Below are positions 63,962-64,000 of a DNA stretch of 64,000 nucleotides, piece by piece. Numbering within the stretch: the first letter of the stretch is position 1; each line of letters starts with the position of its first letter. This DNA is from Branchiostoma floridae (Eukaryota > Chordata > Leptocardii > Amphioxiformes > Branchiostomatidae): positions 14,017,185-14,081,184 of the forward strand of contig NC_049985.1 in NCBI RefSeq assembly GCF_000003815.2. Direction: 5' to 3'. The notes under the pieces are model-generated. The model did no database searches. It saw only the letters and a program-made list of their open reading frames with translations, and had not been told where the DNA came from. The position numbers and the translations under genes were made by a program.

Positions 63962-64000
63962 CTGCGAACGGTCGAATTTTAATCTTTGTAACTGTAAACC

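Overview
The window is animal nuclear DNA. Multi-exon genes with short GT-AG introns, chordate gene families (ELF-type ETS factor, nocturnin, SUGT1, Fer3-like bHLH, multi-SRCR receptor) and a dense load of small DNA transposons and SINEs point to an invertebrate chordate, most likely an amphioxus (Branchiostoma). The species is an inference; no species-diagnostic marker was seen. A 100-base run of N at 19545-19644 marks an assembly gap.

Layout. 1-8859: no exon recognised; probably intron or 5' flank of the first gene, carrying a 254-bp tandem array and a large foldback transposon with a second palindromic transposon nested inside it. 8860-12303 (+): C-terminal part of an ELF-type ETS factor. 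12304-18273: 3' UTR and repeat-rich spacer. 18274-20260 (-): nocturnin. 21281-28042 (+): complete SUGT1, divergent from nocturnin across about 1 kb. 29252-30249 (-): a two-exon BTB/POZ protein. 30318-38685: a 4.1-4.3 kb direct duplication carrying two paralogs of an unrecognised three-exon membrane protein (30768-32250 and 35086-36702) plus a non-coding block conserved better than the coding exons. 40215-43421 (-): four-exon bHLH factor of the Fer3-like/NATO3 type. 43422-52464: about 9 kb without a recognised gene, with LINE and SINE remnants. 52465-56440 (+): an eight-exon TRIM-like gene (RING, B-box, coiled coil) ending in a full RanBP1-type Ran-binding domain. 59242-63961 (-): four SRCR domain exons alternating with Pro/Thr-rich linker exons; part of a larger secreted or membrane scavenger-receptor-like gene continuing past 64000.

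Exons were joined by hand using splice consensus, reading-frame phase and family conservation. Every assembled chain keeps an open frame: nocturnin 359 aa, SUGT1 364 aa, BTB 226 aa, paralogs 291 and 272 aa, Fer3-like 306 aa, TRIM-RanBD 595 aa.

The genes are not an operon or pathway cluster. The main unusual item is the RING/B-box protein fused to a Ran-binding domain. The second is the tandem paralog pair, with near-identical promoter cores and a near-identical 3' non-coding block beside diverged coding sequence. Several transposons are defined by visible inverted termini and target-site duplications (hAT, mariner, TTAA-type, TA-type, 3-bp TAA/TTA types).
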